Shown: in pieces, positions 49,466 through 60,345 of the stretch
Position numbering within the stretch: the first letter of the stretch is position 1
Layout: every line of letters starts with the position of its first letter
From: Lachancea dasiensis
Taxonomy: Eukaryota; Ascomycota; Saccharomycetes; Saccharomycetales; Saccharomycetaceae
Reading direction: 5' to 3'
NCBI GenBank assembly: GCA_900074725.1
Contig: LT598454.1
Coordinates: 254,854-318,853, forward strand
DNA: 64,000 nt
Notes under the pieces: generated by a model
What the model saw: only the letters and a program-made list of their open reading frames with translations
Told to the model about the DNA's origin: nothing
Databases searched by the model: none
Position numbers and translations under genes: made by a program

Positions 49466-51556
49466 TTATTGATCGGCATACACTTCGTCAACCTGGTCTT
49501 TAACTGCTTGTAAGATTTTCTTCCTTTGCAGTTTTTGCGCAGAAGTAACAAATCCATTTTGAGGAGTCCACTCCTCGTCAAACATGGCAACGCCTTGCAG
49601 AAATTCGATGCCTGTTAATCCTTGAGATTTACCGGTTTTGAGCAGCTCGTTTAATACAGCCCTCCGAAGTTTCTTATCATGTATGACATCCCGAACATCA
49701 TCGGGACTCTTTATCAATCCCTGCTCAACCGCGAGATTCCCAACAGGGCCCTCATTAGGTACAACGACGGCCACAGGTTTCACCTTCGATTGATCGGCAT
49801 AAACGCAGATATTTTGAACAAGACCATTGGATCTGTAAACACTCTCCAACTTTTCAAGGGCAATGTATTCACCGTTCATTGTTTTCACTAGGTTCTTTTT
49901 ACGGTCGATGATCCTTAGCTGACCTTTATGGGTCCATTCACCAATATCTCCGGTTTGAAACCATCCGTCTTCGTTAAAAGCGCTCGAGGTTTCCTTGTCA
50001 TTTTTGTAGTATTCGGGTGTTACACCGTCACCTTTAATCAAAATTTCACCTTGATTGTTCTTGGCAAAGTAACCCAATTCATCAACATCAACCAATTTAA
50101 CTGTAACCGCACCATTCAAATCTCCTTGAACTTGATAATCAAAGTGCGATGGAGAAAGGATAGTACCACCAGCCATCGTCTCAGTAAGACCATAACCAAG
50201 CAACATAGGGCATATTAGAGTTGTGATGAATTCTTGAGTATCTCTACTAATGGGGCCACCTCCATTTAATGTTAGTTTTAAGCAGCCACCTGTTGCCTGA
50301 CGAATTTTTTTGAAAATGATGTTTCCCAAGGTGTCACCGCCAGGAACGTGAAACCTTTTCATTTTCAATTTCATGTAGTAGGCAGTCCAGAAAATCTTCT
50401 GGCTTAGAGAGGGCAGTTTTTCAACTTGGCCCATTATACCCTTCCGAATAGATTCCCAAACAGCGGCCACACCAACCATAACTGTAGGTTTAAACTCCTT
50501 GATATCACCGCTACATTTGCGAACAGATACATCTGACAAAGTTCTAACATTTGCATACCCCAACGTTGCACCCCAGTAGAAACTTATGAGCTCAAACGCT
50601 AGTTCGAAAATGTGAGCGAGTGGCAAGAAAGCGATCACACGGTCGGCCCCATTGACAGTCTCACGGCCGATGACCACAGAAATACCACCAAGACCTGCAA
50701 CAATGTTAGAGTGTTTGAGAACCACACCTTTGGGATCACCCGTGGAACCAGAGGTGTACATAATACACGACAGGTCTTCGGGCTTGGGACGGTGAATTTC
50801 GATGCTGGAATCCGAATCTTTACCCATTTGAATGACGTCATCCATCGAGAGGATTTTCAAATCTGGACGAGCTTCGCGAATCTTGTCCAAAGCGGCTTGG
50901 GCCTCCTTGTAGAATTTCCCACCGTTACGCTTATCGGAAGGATCCAAAACATCGGCGTGGATGATATACTGCAATTCCTTGGCGCTCTTCACAGGATTCA
51001 CTAGACGCTGCAACAGAGCATTGTCCGTGAACACCGCTTTCGTTTCAGTTTGAACCATAGAGTGGATGAGACCTTTTTCACCCAGCGTGTCGTATGCAGT
51101 AACCACCGGGATGGCCTGCGATTGAGCGGCCAAAAACGTCTTCATCCACTTATGAGAGGTCGCAGCAAAAATGTGCAGTCTCTCGGTGTTTCCAGGGCGC
51201 AAACCCATGGCTACCAGACCCTTACCGTACGTATGCATCACCTGTTCCATTTCGTCGTACGAATTGTACTGGTAAGGACCCAGCTCGAAATAGCTCCATG
51301 TTTTGTCCACCTGCTCATTTTTGCCATCAACTTTCTTGGTCACTTTCTTGGTTTCTTCGTGTACCTCTACCGTTTCACGCCACCCTATGGCGTTACGCTT
51401 TCCTCCCTTTTTCACGCACTCCAGAAAGTAGTCGTAAACCGTGGTGGCATTGGAGCCCAGCGGACGAGTTGCTGCGGCATCCTTGACCTTTGCGTTTCTC
51501 CTTGGTGCTGTTTCGTGCTCATTAGCAGCTTTCCCAACTTCAACAGAGAGATGCAT
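49466..51556 (-). CDS. FAA1: FAA1/FAA4-type long-chain acyl-CoA synthetase
   Basis: Faa1 and Faa4 activate imported C12-C18 fatty acids to acyl-CoA at lipid droplets, ER and plasma membrane. The 696-residue product (700 and 694 in S. cerevisiae) carries the AMP-binding motif YTSGSTGDPKGV near residue 266, FLPLAHIFELAFEL, LGYGLTETMAGG and the signature DGWFQTGDIGEW. One gene here stands for the FAA1/FAA4 duplicate pair, as expected without the genome duplication. A TATA-like TATTTATA lies near 51703. Confidence 0.95.
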   Translation of the reverse strand: MHLSVEVGKAANEHETAPRRNAKVKDAAATRPLGSNATTVYDYFLECVKKGGKRNAIGWRETVEVHEETKKVTKKVDGKNEQVDKTWSYFELGPYQYNSYDEMEQVMHTYGKGLVAMGLRPGNTERLHIFAATSHKWMKTFLAAQSQAIPVVTAYDTLGEKGLIHSMVQTETKAVFTDNALLQRLVNPVKSAKELQYIIHADVLDPSDKRNGGKFYKEAQAALDKIREARPDLKILSMDDVIQMGKDSDSSIEIHRPKPEDLSCIMYTSGSTGDPKGVVLKHSNIVAGLGGISVVIGRETVNGADRVIAFLPLAHIFELAFELISFYWGATLGYANVRTLSDVSVRKCSGDIKEFKPTVMVGVAAVWESIRKGIMGQVEKLPSLSQKIFWTAYYMKLKMKRFHVPGGDTLGNIIFKKIRQATGGCLKLTLNGGGPISRDTQEFITTLICPMLLGYGLTETMAGGTILSPSHFDYQVQGDLNGAVTVKLVDVDELGYFAKNNQGEILIKGDGVTPEYYKNDKETSSAFNEDGWFQTGDIGEWTHKGQLRIIDRKKNLVKTMNGEYIALEKLESVYRSNGLVQNICVYADQSKVKPVAVVVPNEGPVGNLAVEQGLIKSPDDVRDVIHDKKLRRAVLNELLKTGKSQGLTGIEFLQGVAMFDEEWTPQNGFVTSAQKLQRKKILQAVKDQVDEVYADQ

Positions 51557-53016
51557 TATTTGACAACTGTGATCCTTGAATCCGAACTAGTCAATTTCCA
51601 AATCTGCAACTATAACAACGAGCTTCAGTGTACTGGGCCGTCCTCGTACTCTTGAGACTTCCAGTGATTCTAGTTCCTTTGTAGAGTTGGATAACACTAC
51701 CTTATTTATACGAGTGTGAGCGCCACCTGGAAGGATGAAACTTTTCCGCAATTCTAATGTCAAATAGCGCCCCTACGTAAAGGATGCTCTACGAGATGAG
51801 CAAAACAACGCAAGGAAACTGTAAAAACAACCAATCACATGACTAACACGTGAAGAGAAACTCTGATCAAATGTAGTCACGTGCTTTTTATATACCCTAC
51901 TGGTGTCTGGGTCTGGGAGCGAGCTTTCGCGGTGCACGACGTGAGCAGGCCACCTGCTTGGTCTTGAGGCCACTACACTAGGGGCCTCGGAACCGCTCAC
52001 TTGCGGAATGATTGCCGCTGTGCACTCACCCAGCCCGTTAGTGTGTTGAGAACATGATATGAGACACCAAAGTGTCCTAACTGGTGGTCCCCTTCAGATT
52101 TGCCAAGCTCGGAATTGATGCCATGTTATGCATCACCGGTGTGTAACTGCACAAGTATTATGTAAAGCCACATATACACATGCACCTGCATGATGGTTGC
52201 TATGCAAAAAGTCACAGGATACATACACATAAAAGAGAGTTGGCGTCACGTTACTGAAAGAAATGAACGCTGATTGTACCTGTGGTCGTCCACAGCTCCA
52301 AGGCCGATCACAGGGTTGGCTTATTGTATCGGTTTCCTGTTCGTTTTGGCCTCGCTCCTTGTTGCAGGTGCACTCCGTGTGTTGTCTTGGCTTGACTACT
52401 CTCTTAAGCTCCAACTGCGGATGTCTACATGCGTGATGACGGAGATGAAAACGAGCCCTGACTTCCTGGAAAATCTCGCGTACTTACTTTAAATTATAAC
52501 GAGCCTACCGAATGCTGCCAACTCTACCCGGCCAGCTGGCGTCTTCCCAATATCAGTAATCTATATAGTATATCAGTGCTAGCCAAGCTAATGCTATCCT
52601 TGCGTCTATCACGCGATGGCCTTTTCTGTCCCCTACGTTCCCGTGATATCCGTCCTGCTTCTTCTTCCCAATCGGTCCAATTCTCATGTTCACCAGATAA
52701 GATTGACCTGCACGGACAAATTGGTTAGTGTGCCCTTGCAATTCCCCCAAAAAAAGGCCGAACGGAAACTCAAGGAGGGGCGGGGGGCCTAGCACCGTCT
52801 TTTTGCCTATATAAGTGGACGTCTAGTTTCTGATCTACGTGTGAAGCTCTTGTTAGTTTCTTAGGGTAAATCTAATTATACCGTTTTAGTGTCGTTAATT
52901 TTAGGTACCCATCCGCCACGCCCACATCAAGCACGCAAAGTAATAACCAGCTCATCCGTGTGTATACATAGCTGCCACTAATTATATAACTCCTGTTAGT
53001 AGTCTCTGTATTTGCG
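51557..53016. other. Intergenic region between FAA1 and a small gene
   Basis: The 1.46 kb hold two promoters back to back. A clear TATATAAG lies at 52808-52815, about 200 bases before the ATG at 53017. I see no further gene, tRNA or repeat. Confidence 0.5.
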
Positions 53017-53406
53017 ATGAGCAGCCATTCTATCATTGTCTCTAACGTGCCAGCCGATGTTGGCGAGGGAACACTAATGCGTTACGTCCGTGAGATGACG
53101 GAAGAAGGGGCCTCGGTTGTGCATATGCAGCCTTTCCCGGACCAGTATCATTTCATGAACGACTCGAACAACACTAAGACGTGGCAATTGTTTTTCGCTA
53201 CCTCCAGTGAAGCTGCAACGGCAAACATGTTGTTCCAGAGCGCCAATGCCGAACACGATCTATCCACGGTTCACGATACTTTCAACCATGCAGACTCCAG
53301 TTCTCACGTGCCTCGCACTATAACTCAGGTTGACACGTGGGACGACAGCGGTAAGCAGGAAGCCATGCGGAACAAGGGCCGCCGGATCAGTGTCACCATG
53401 ATTTGA
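53017..53406 (+). CDS. Small protein, possibly one degenerate RRM
   Basis: The 129-residue product begins SHSIIVSNVPADVGEGTLMR, which looks like the first strand and helix of an RNA recognition motif. TWQLFFATSSEAATANML could be the third strand and second helix. No full RNP1 octamer is present. The rest is polar and probably disordered. It has a good TATA box upstream and lies convergent with GDE1, 119 bases apart. I cannot name it. Confidence 0.6.
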   Translation: MSSHSIIVSNVPADVGEGTLMRYVREMTEEGASVVHMQPFPDQYHFMNDSNNTKTWQLFFATSSEAATANMLFQSANAEHDLSTVHDTFNHADSSSHVPRTITQVDTWDDSGKQEAMRNKGRRISVTMI

Positions 53407-53525
53407 GAACGGACAGCCACGGCGGCAGCTCCCCTCCCTATTTTGCAATCAAATAATTTCTCTATACGTACGAGTGTGCTAGCTTAATTTAAAAACTGTA
53501 TTTGCCGTTTATTGCTTCCTCACAT

Positions 53526-56500
53526 TTACTCTTTGACCGCCGTTGCAGATTTGGTGAGACCTCTGCGGACCGCCAGCACGCTGTCGACAATCACGGCGTC
53601 AACACCGGCATTCATTTCGATCTGCGCCACCTCTGGATCGTTGTTGTCCACGCCGTACGTTACGCACACTAATCCATTGGATTTAATCACTTGGGCGAGA
53701 CGTGGGGCCTTTATAATGGGTTTTGCAGCCGAAACAATTCCCAACAAATCCCAGGTACGTGCGAATCTAATTGCATTTTGGAGCGAGGCAGCACGAGCGT
53801 CAATAGTCTTCTTTGTCCCACCTTCGGTTAGATACAAAATTGGGAACGAGGGTTGTTTCAAGGACAACATGATACATATATCAGGGTGAAACGACGAAAA
53901 CATGATGTCACGCCCGTTAACATTGTCGTAAACCACATTCAAAACAGTGTCACACCAGTGGTTAAGCTCCACAAAAATATGACCAATGTCATCCTCGATA
54001 GCTTCGTCCAACATGGGATATTTGCATTCAACGTTGAATCCGACATTGGAAGGGATCTTCTTGAACAGGTCCTTCAAGGTGACAAACGAGCTAGCAATCG
54101 AATGACCACGAGCGTTACCCTTGTAATTATTTTTTTTAAAGGTCTTAGTGAGACGCATTCTATCTTCGAACATCTTGGCCAGAGGCGTTTTCTTGTCTAC
54201 TGAAGATTTTTCGGTGCTAGAGCCGATACCCTCTTTCTGTATATGGGATGAACGGTTAAGAAGGGCTGCGTCAGTGTCGTCCATCGAACGACCATTGCTA
54301 GTCTTGCCAGGTCTATCGGCGTCATTCAAATCCAAGAATTGTTCAAGTGTCAGTTCGTGCATTGGAATATCCACACCAGACTCTGCCACCAGAAAATCAT
54401 GATAGATCACAGGAACATTGTCTTTAGTCAACTGTACATCAAACTCGATATACGAAGCACCTAGCGATGCAGCGGCGATGAAGGATTCGACGGTGTTTTC
54501 ACCCAACTGTAATGATCTGTTTGTGTTCATGTTTTTGCCCAAGCCTCTGTGACCGATTACTCTAGAAGCCACCAAAGATTTCCAAAAAGTTTCTCCCCTA
54601 CTCAAGGATACGTTTGGATGAACAAAAGGTTTCACAACCATAAATTCATACTTGATGGAGCCTAAAACCTCCAAAGTCTCACTTTCGATGATAGGTACAG
54701 TCCGAGTATCTGACAGCGAAATCCGATTTGGCCCAACAGACATTGTTTCCCGGTGGAGTAATGCAACCGCGCGTCCCAAAATTCTGGAGTGCTCAGTCTT
54801 CGCATGGGTTATCGAAGTGCCCGAGTGTATGCTTCGAGTTTCACCCAAATTGTTACCTTGTCCGGGTTCTGAGTAAGGGTTTGAGGACCTTTCTTGGGAG
54901 GTGTTCATAATTTTCATAGCATGATATCCATAGGTAGGTACGATGTCAAAATAAACTGTGTGCGCAGAGTCCTCTTTGAAAGGAACAGTAAAATGAACAG
55001 GATCCAGGGTATCATCAAGGGGCAAATCCAAAACCGCAGGTGTATTGTTAAGGTCACCGGGACAGGTGATCACTAACGATAGGGCGGTATCAAGTTCGGT
55101 AGAGGATACTTTGGACAGAGGGACCTTATTGAACGAAACCGCATTAGTACCTTCTTTGGACCCCAAGGATACCAATACAATGGATTGGTCCTTGTGGAGG
55201 TAATTATGGCCAAATGATTTGACTAGGGGAGGAGACTGACGAGAATTTTTGGCCAAAAAGTTCTTCGATCCGCCATTGACAGAGTGCTTCAATAAGTTAT
55301 GTTTGGTAGTATTCTTGAGATTCGTATCTGAACCCCCTGAAATAAAGCTTTCAGAGCCTTCTGAGTGCTTATAAAAGCTTCCTTGGCTCGAATGAGATTC
55401 TGATGTGTTTGTTGAGCGACTAATCAAGCTCGGCCGCTTATCCGCACCTTCGTCTTCTTCACCTGAAAGCTTCGTGGCAAGTTTAGGCTTTGTGATAGCA
55501 GGGTCATCAATGGTTAGAAGCTCCGCAACATTTAAGTGCCCCCTCAGCACCGCATGTTCCATGGGGGTCCACCCGCTTTCATCGAATTTTGCGAAATCAG
55601 CACCATGATCGGCGAGAGATTTCGCTAAATCATAAAATCCTTCTGTGGCAGCAACGAAAATTGGTGTCCAACCGAAGTTGGCTTCTCCAATTTCTGTGTC
55701 AGCACCCATTTCTAGCAGGAATTCTGCAGCTTGACTTAAATTTAGCTTAGCTGCGATATACAAGGCCGTTTCAGAGGTCTCTGGGTCTGCATAGTCAATT
55801 GAAAAACCTTTCACCGAAAGGAGAGCCTTCAACAATTCGGGAGAGTCTAACTTTGTGGCTAGATGGAGCAAACGCTGAGATTGTATCGTAGTGCTTGCGT
55901 TACCATAACCTGTTAGTGATACCACAGTTCTGGGATGAAGTCCAATTACGGCTAAATGTAAAGGTGTGAATCCTTCGCCATCCCCCCAAATTTCTTCATT
56001 ATCTATGGAAATGGCAGGATCCCATGCGCCCCATTCTTTCAAACTTTCGATGATCAATTTTGAGACTGCGAACAATCCGTACTGTGCCGAATAGTGCAAG
56101 GGTGTCCTCTTGTACGCATCCTTTTGCAAGAGACTTGATCTGAGGTGGGGAGGAAGGCGGTTTAAAATGTAGAGCAAAGAAACTGGTGAGTCATTGGAAT
56201 TGATTCCATCCGGCCCATACGCACCAACTAATCTTGAAGTTTGATCAGGTAGAATAGCAGCCTCCACTTTTGGTAAATTAGCCAAAGAATCCCCAGAATG
56301 TGTTTTGTCGCTATCCCGATTGGAGTTTGGTTTGGCTCCGTTAGAAGCTTGTTGCTTGCGGCCCTTGCCCAATGCAATAACGTGGTGATGAAAGAAGTTA
56401 CGGCCACTGATATCGGAATGGTCTCCTAAAGTAGGTATAATCTTCAAAATCTCGTCAATACATTTAAATGACTGTGACAGTGCAGCTTTATTAAGCAACG

Positions 56501-57365
56501 CAATCAAGGTCCTCTTGGGTATAAAAACAACTGATCTGTACATTGAGACGAGCTCATTTACGAGGCTCCTTCCGTCATCCTTTTTTATGAGATGAGCTAC
56601 AACATTAAATGGAGAAGATACATCGTTAGAAGTCAGCTGTGGCTCCTCAGTATCCGGGTCCTGATTCATGGGCTCCTGTAGATTTGGAATAGAGGGAAAG
56701 AACTTGTCCAAAGTTTCGTTGATGACGTTAAGCTCTTTTGTGATTTCAGCGTCGTTGGAGATACCAAGCGGTAAGATCCGATGTTGTAGGTAGGCTTGCT
56801 GATGATGAGTACCTACTTTTTTATCAAGCTTTTTGAGTATTTTGGCAAAAGCCCGCTTGTTGAGTTCAGCAAACCACTTCAAATTCCGAAAGTCAGAGCG
56901 CAACTCGACCAGAATTGCCCAAATTTCCGCATAATCCTCAGTGGTGTCCGAAGCCAACGGAGCAGCTTCCGGATGTGGAATAGTGGTATCCAGCTCAGAC
57001 CTATTCGTCTTGCTCAATCCTGTCAATTGAACGGAAGACAACAGCCTCCGTAACCTTCGGTCATACTCCAAATACTGACTGTTGTAAAACTCGCTGACCT
57101 TCTCGATATCTCTGTCTAGCGCAAAGAAAAACGTTGCCAGCCGTTTTTTTACAAGGGTATCTTCGAAAAAGCTATCATCCAAGCTAAAGTCACCTCTCAC
57201 CCTTCCGGGAGTACTGGCTACACCAGTGTCTTCCTTCCTCTGCTTGCGCAAGTTCTCTTGAACGCACACAATCTCTTTGATAAGCTTTTTAAGGTTCTTG
57301 TAATTTACGTACCGATGGGACCATTCTGGGACCTGGTGATTTGGAAATGTTTTCCCGAACTTCAT
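53526..57365 (-). CDS. GDE1: GDE1, glycerophosphocholine phosphodiesterase
   Basis: Gde1 splits glycerophosphocholine to choline and glycerol 3-phosphate in the cytoplasm and is linked to phosphate control. The 1279-residue product (1223 in S. cerevisiae) has an N-terminal SPX domain (MKFGKTFPNHQVPEWSHRYV, with the Lys-rich YKNLKKLIK that binds inositol pyrophosphates). Ankyrin repeats follow at about residues 430-620 (RTPLHYSAQYGL, GFTPLHLAVIG, GWTPIFVAATEG). The GDPD catalytic domain lies at about 935-1265, with GHRGLG, ENTVESF and EFDVQLTKDNVPVIYHD as active-site motifs. GDE1 and CQD1 are neighbours in S. cerevisiae. Confidence 0.96.
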   Translation of the reverse strand: MKFGKTFPNHQVPEWSHRYVNYKNLKKLIKEIVCVQENLRKQRKEDTGVASTPGRVRGDFSLDDSFFEDTLVKKRLATFFFALDRDIEKVSEFYNSQYLEYDRRLRRLLSSVQLTGLSKTNRSELDTTIPHPEAAPLASDTTEDYAEIWAILVELRSDFRNLKWFAELNKRAFAKILKKLDKKVGTHHQQAYLQHRILPLGISNDAEITKELNVINETLDKFFPSIPNLQEPMNQDPDTEEPQLTSNDVSSPFNVVAHLIKKDDGRSLVNELVSMYRSVVFIPKRTLIALLNKAALSQSFKCIDEILKIIPTLGDHSDISGRNFFHHHVIALGKGRKQQASNGAKPNSNRDSDKTHSGDSLANLPKVEAAILPDQTSRLVGAYGPDGINSNDSPVSLLYILNRLPPHLRSSLLQKDAYKRTPLHYSAQYGLFAVSKLIIESLKEWGAWDPAISIDNEEIWGDGEGFTPLHLAVIGLHPRTVVSLTGYGNASTTIQSQRLLHLATKLDSPELLKALLSVKGFSIDYADPETSETALYIAAKLNLSQAAEFLLEMGADTEIGEANFGWTPIFVAATEGFYDLAKSLADHGADFAKFDESGWTPMEHAVLRGHLNVAELLTIDDPAITKPKLATKLSGEEDEGADKRPSLISRSTNTSESHSSQGSFYKHSEGSESFISGGSDTNLKNTTKHNLLKHSVNGGSKNFLAKNSRQSPPLVKSFGHNYLHKDQSIVLVSLGSKEGTNAVSFNKVPLSKVSSTELDTALSLVITCPGDLNNTPAVLDLPLDDTLDPVHFTVPFKEDSAHTVYFDIVPTYGYHAMKIMNTSQERSSNPYSEPGQGNNLGETRSIHSGTSITHAKTEHSRILGRAVALLHRETMSVGPNRISLSDTRTVPIIESETLEVLGSIKYEFMVVKPFVHPNVSLSRGETFWKSLVASRVIGHRGLGKNMNTNRSLQLGENTVESFIAAASLGASYIEFDVQLTKDNVPVIYHDFLVAESGVDIPMHELTLEQFLDLNDADRPGKTSNGRSMDDTDAALLNRSSHIQKEGIGSSTEKSSVDKKTPLAKMFEDRMRLTKTFKKNNYKGNARGHSIASSFVTLKDLFKKIPSNVGFNVECKYPMLDEAIEDDIGHIFVELNHWCDTVLNVVYDNVNGRDIMFSSFHPDICIMLSLKQPSFPILYLTEGGTKKTIDARAASLQNAIRFARTWDLLGIVSAAKPIIKAPRLAQVIKSNGLVCVTYGVDNNDPEVAQIEMNAGVDAVIVDSVLAVRRGLTKSATAVKE

Positions 57366-57529
57366 GAACCTGTTACTCTTGTGATTTTGGCAATTCTACC
57401 ATTCGAGTGCCACATTCATTTGATCCTTTAGTATATGCGATTCTGTATCTTGATGCTGCTTTATATAAGGGCGGTTCCTATGGAACTTCATTAGACACGT
57501 GGAAAATGTATTCACATCGTGGACTACAT

Positions 57530-59642
57530 CTAATAGCTCGGACATAACTGATCCGTCTTCACAAGATCGTGCATCTGATAAAATGATAACGTTAGTATAT
57601 GTATTGGATTCCCCTGTCACCTTTATTAGAAAGAACTCACATACCTGCTTGACTGACAAATTCATGAACTGGCGAAGTTCGAGGCCAATCCATATCTTCC
57701 ACATGGACAATGTATCTACCTCTTGTAAAATGCTTCTCCCTTCGCGTTTCATTCCAAATTCTCTTAGAATAGGCAATGAGCTGTTTGTTGGTTGGAGGTT
57801 AGTAAGTCATTATTTATCGAAACCGTTGATCGTGGCGAAATATACGAACCTTGCAAATAAATCCAGGTCTGGATCTAACTGTCTACCGATACCCTCCAGC
57901 AGTAAAATAGCCACCACTACTGACACAAAGTCACCCTCCATACGCACATGGTGGCCTCTTACCATACCAAGCATTTGGTCCAAGAGGTCGCCGATGGACA
58001 CAGTCCCCAGCGTAAATGTTCGTTTTTTTACCTTGTTCACCAGCTTTTCAACCTTCAGCGCAAAAAGTTCCTTGTCCACCGCTGTTTCAGGGGTCCTGGA
58101 GCGCTCTATCATCAGCTCACCTGCACGGTACCCATCAAACCTTGCTAATGCGTCGAAAAGGGCAATGAAGTTCGTTCTATTGCGTTTGTTAAGCTCTGTG
58201 ACAAGCCCTACATCAATGAAGCATATTTGAGGTGTGTATTGACTGACAATCTCATTTAGCTCTTGCGCAAACGAAGAATCATCGTCCTTTAACTTGGATT
58301 TTAAGCGGTGCACCAAGTCATAGCAATCGGCCTCTGTTGAAACAGATTTCGAGCCATATTTGTCGGTCTTCAAAAATCGTACCATAACGTTACCGGGATG
58401 AAGGTCTGCGTGTATGAAATCATCCAGGATAAGCATTTGCAAAAAGGCATCAATGAATGGGTCGCTGACTTTTTTACTCAAACTGGGGTCTTTTAACTTG
58501 TCCTTGGCCCGCAAGAACTCCTCCATAGGAAATCCGTAAATGTACTCTTCAAACAAGACTTGTCTGGTCGTTAGTTTTTGGAAACCACGAGGAAACTTAA
58601 CTTGAAAGTTGTTTTCGAAATTGCCATTGAATCTGGTCAAGTTCAGGCACTCTATCCTGAGGTCTAGTTGAAGGCGCATTAAAATCGCAAATTGCTCCAC
58701 CTCATTAGGCAAAGATAACCACTCCATGGTTGGAATCATGTCGATAGTTTCAGCGAAAAACTTCATGATTTTCAAGTCGCGACTGATTTGGCGAGCGGCG
58801 TGCGGGTGTATAATCTTTACAGCACACCATCTGTTCTCTTCTGGATCTAGCTCAAGTGCACGTTCACTAACAAAACCTGTCGACAATTTGCCCACGTAAA
58901 CCTGAGCAATAGCACCTACACCCAGCGGTGTCTCATCAAATTGCTCAAACGCTTCCTCCAGGTCGGAGATATCTAGAGCCTCGCATACCTGATTCTTAGT
59001 GTACCTCAGTGAGTGTTTTTTCGCGTTACTGTGCAAGTTGCCAAGCTCCACACACAGTCCCTCTGAGAAAATGTCGGTCCTGGAACCGGCCCATTGACCC
59101 AACTTAATAAAACTGGGACCTGCCAGTTCCAACACATGCCGCAGAAGTCTGTACCACAAAAATGCTCCAAACGTGGTCTTCACTTTCTGGGTAGAATCCG
59201 AAACTTTGACGGTATGTCCGAAATATGATATGGGATACATTAGAAGCACAGGTAGAAATAGAATAGACAATTCCACCATGCGCCAACCGGTAAGAACCGG
59301 TTCTAAGATACCATCTTTGAACTTGAACCAAATTTGAGAGAGCCATCGAGTCAACCTTGATCGACATTGTGATAGCACTTTCGATCGTTTTTCGCGGATA
59401 TGTCTGGCCAATTCCTTCTGTGAGGCCGTGTAGAGACCCATTTCAAACGTATCACCAGCTGGGTCGGGTTTCAGCGTGTCATTGTGGAGTTTGGACTTGG
59501 AATAAGTAGTAGTAGCAATTATTAAAGCTGACGGCCAAATGAAGGCGTGCAGAGGTCGAGAAAAGCCTGAATAATGTGGCCTAGCAAACCCAATTCGTTT
59601 GAAGAAATGCCAGCCATGGTGTAAGCGGAAAGCCCCGTTCAT
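57530..59642 (-). CDS. CQD1: CQD1, UbiB-family mitochondrial kinase-like protein, three exons
   Basis: Cqd1 (YPL109C) is a mitochondrial inner membrane member of the UbiB/ADCK family that affects coenzyme Q and phospholipid distribution. The gene reads as complement(join(57530..57574, 57645..57780, 57850..59642)), giving 657 residues, about the length of the S. cerevisiae protein. Exon 1 has a mitochondrial leader, the family KxGQ motif in PSFIKLGQWAGSRTD, FIHADLHPGNVMV and FIDVGLV. Exon 2 adds SLPILREFGMKREGRSILQE and GLELRQFMNLSVKQ; exon 3 adds MHDLVKTDQLCPSY. Unspliced, exon 1 would end with an unrelated RFVYFATINGFDK. Confidence 0.88.
57575..57644 (-). other. CQD1 intron 2 (70 bases)
   Basis: On the minus strand the donor is GTATGT (57644-57639), the branch point TACTAAC (57597-57591) and the acceptor CAG (57577-57575). 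Phase 0 is kept. Confidence 0.88.
57781..57849 (-). other. CQD1 intron 1 (69 bases)
   Basis: On the minus strand the donor is GTTCGT (57849-57844), unusual at its third and fourth bases; the branch point is TACTAAC (57804-57798) and the acceptor CAG (57783-57781). Only this donor joins the frames correctly (phase 2). Confidence 0.78.
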
Positions 59643-59793
59643 GAGATGGGTTTAGATTTATACTGGCTTTGCAATTGCGGCCACCGTCACGATTGTCACT
59701 TTCCTGGCCCTTGACCAATACATTGTTTGCTCGTGCTATTCCACCTTGAAATGGTAGTCATGATTTACGTATATATGCTACGGCCACTATTGA

Positions 59794-60345
59794 TTACAAT
59801 TGTTCCTCCCGAACCACATCGATCAGCCAATCGAGGCCCTCGGATATTCCGTCACCTTTGATAGCGCTGGAGGCTACTATGCTCCAACTGCGGTCCTTCA
59901 ATTCGACGAGATTGAGTTGTTTGGACACTTCCGAAGCGCTCAAAGCGCCCGCCTGATCCTGCTTGTTGGCGAAGACTAGCAGCGCTGCGTCTTGCAGTTC
60001 TTCCTCTTGCAGCATCATATGCAATTCTTTAGATGCAGTAGCCATACGATCTTTGTCCGTGGAATCCACCACGAAGATAACTGCGGCAGTATTGGAGTAG
60101 TAGCATCGCCAATATGGTCTGATACTGGTCTGGCCACCAAGGTCCCACACATTCAGCTTGAGATTTTTATACACTAGTGTTTCCACATTGAATCCGATGG
60201 TAGGTTTCGTAGTTACGACCTCTCCCATCTGTAACCGATATAAGATCGTTGTCTTACCAGCGCCGTCCAACCCCAGGATCAATATACGCATTTCCTTGTT
60301 TACGCCCCAGAGGCGATCGAACATTGAGCTAAAGAAATTTCCCAT
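59794..60345 (-). CDS. ARL1: ARL1, Golgi Arf-like GTPase
   Basis: Arl1 is a small GTPase of the trans-Golgi that recruits the golgin Imh1. The 183-residue product has the same length as in S. cerevisiae. The frame is open three codons farther up, but the ATG at 60345 puts Gly at position 2 (MGNFFSSMF) as needed for N-myristoylation. GLDGAGKTT is the P loop, PTIGFNVE switch [14 protein letters not shown] switch II and ANKQD the guanine-binding motif. ARL1, UBS1 and TYR1 stand in this order in S. cerevisiae as well. Confidence 0.97.
   Translation of the reverse strand: MGNFFSSMFDRLWGVNKEMRILILGLDGAGKTTILYRLQMGEVVTTKPTIGFNVETLVYKNLKLNVWDLGGQTSIRPYWRCYYSNTAAVIFVVDSTDKDRMATASKELHMMLQEEELQDAALLVFANKQDQAGALSASEVSKQLNLVELKDRSWSIVASSAIKGDGISEGLDWLIDVVREEQL

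Noticed and set aside
57396-57776. A 126-codon minus-strand frame as its own gene between GDE1 and CQD1
   Set aside because: Its first part is CQD1 exon 2 and part of the rest is intron and exon 3 read in the wrong phase.
57499-58230. A 243-codon plus-strand frame opposite CQD1
   Set aside because: It is antisense to a conserved protein and has no recognisable composition or family.
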